DNA of 5,561 bases, taken from Planctomycetia bacterium. Its GTDB lineage: Bacteria > Planctomycetota > UBA11346. Shown here piece by piece: positions 5,513 to 5,561 of this stretch. The position numbers and the translations under genes are program-made. The stretch lies in contig SYDV01000458.1 of NCBI GenBank assembly GCA_005801395.1, positions 1 to 5,561 on the forward strand. The letters run 5' to 3'. How positions within the stretch are numbered: position 1 is the first letter of the stretch; every line of letters begins with the position of its first letter. The notes beneath the pieces were generated by a model. The model saw only the letters and a list, made by a program, of their open reading frames with translations, was not told the DNA's origin and searched no databases.

Positions 5513-5561
5513 GTTGAGGTAGACGTTGCGAGATCGGTGCACGTCGTCAATGCGCGAATTG

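Noticed and set aside
5503..5550. N-terminal extension of the Dabb protein from TTG at 5550
   Set aside because: The ATG at 5502 has GGAG at good spacing and matches the family start. The extension is Thr/Ser-rich and unlike the family.

Overview
The window is an ordinary chromosomal stretch with mixed housekeeping and accessory genes, not an obvious mobile or defence island. Base composition looks close to 50% GC by eye (not computed). A planctomycete or other PVC-group bacterium fits best. The reasons are the style of the small Dabb protein (FVHTVYFWLKP start, ATDRP motif), a small secreted YHS-type protein with an FCCxxC cluster, a ribosomal protein S16 with a long Ala/Lys tail, and several genes without a Shine-Dalgarno sequence. 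This is inference from family style, and I would not go below phylum.

Layout. (1) 1-467, minus strand: the first 155 codons of a large TamB/AsmA-like envelope protein that runs off the left edge. (2) 468-958: a noncoding divergent region of about 490 bases. It holds a perfect 16-bp hairpin terminator at 771-807 that belongs to no visible gene. (3) 959-1321, plus: a single-domain STAS protein. (4) 1469-1948, plus: rpsP (S16), closed by a strong intrinsic terminator at 2042-2069. (5) 2077-3003 and 3011-4660, plus: an EamA-family membrane transporter, then a COG2509-type FAD-dependent dehydrogenase only 7 bases downstream. This is a likely two-gene operon whose first start codon lies 7 bases after the rpsP terminator. 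(6) 4831-5130, plus: a small exported YHS/TRASH-like metal-binding protein. (7) 5197-5502, minus: a Dabb (stress-responsive A/B barrel) protein converging on the YHS gene.

How the genes work together: only the EamA-FAD pair is close enough to suggest a shared job, perhaps a flavoenzyme plus export or import of a small metabolite, but no substrate can be read from the sequence. The STAS protein and S16 are co-directional but separated by 147 bases. The most interesting points are in the noncoding DNA: the orphan terminator at 771-807 with 300 bases of unexplained sequence before it, and the rpsP terminator lying in the only possible leader of the transporter operon. I found no convincing new defence or mobile system.
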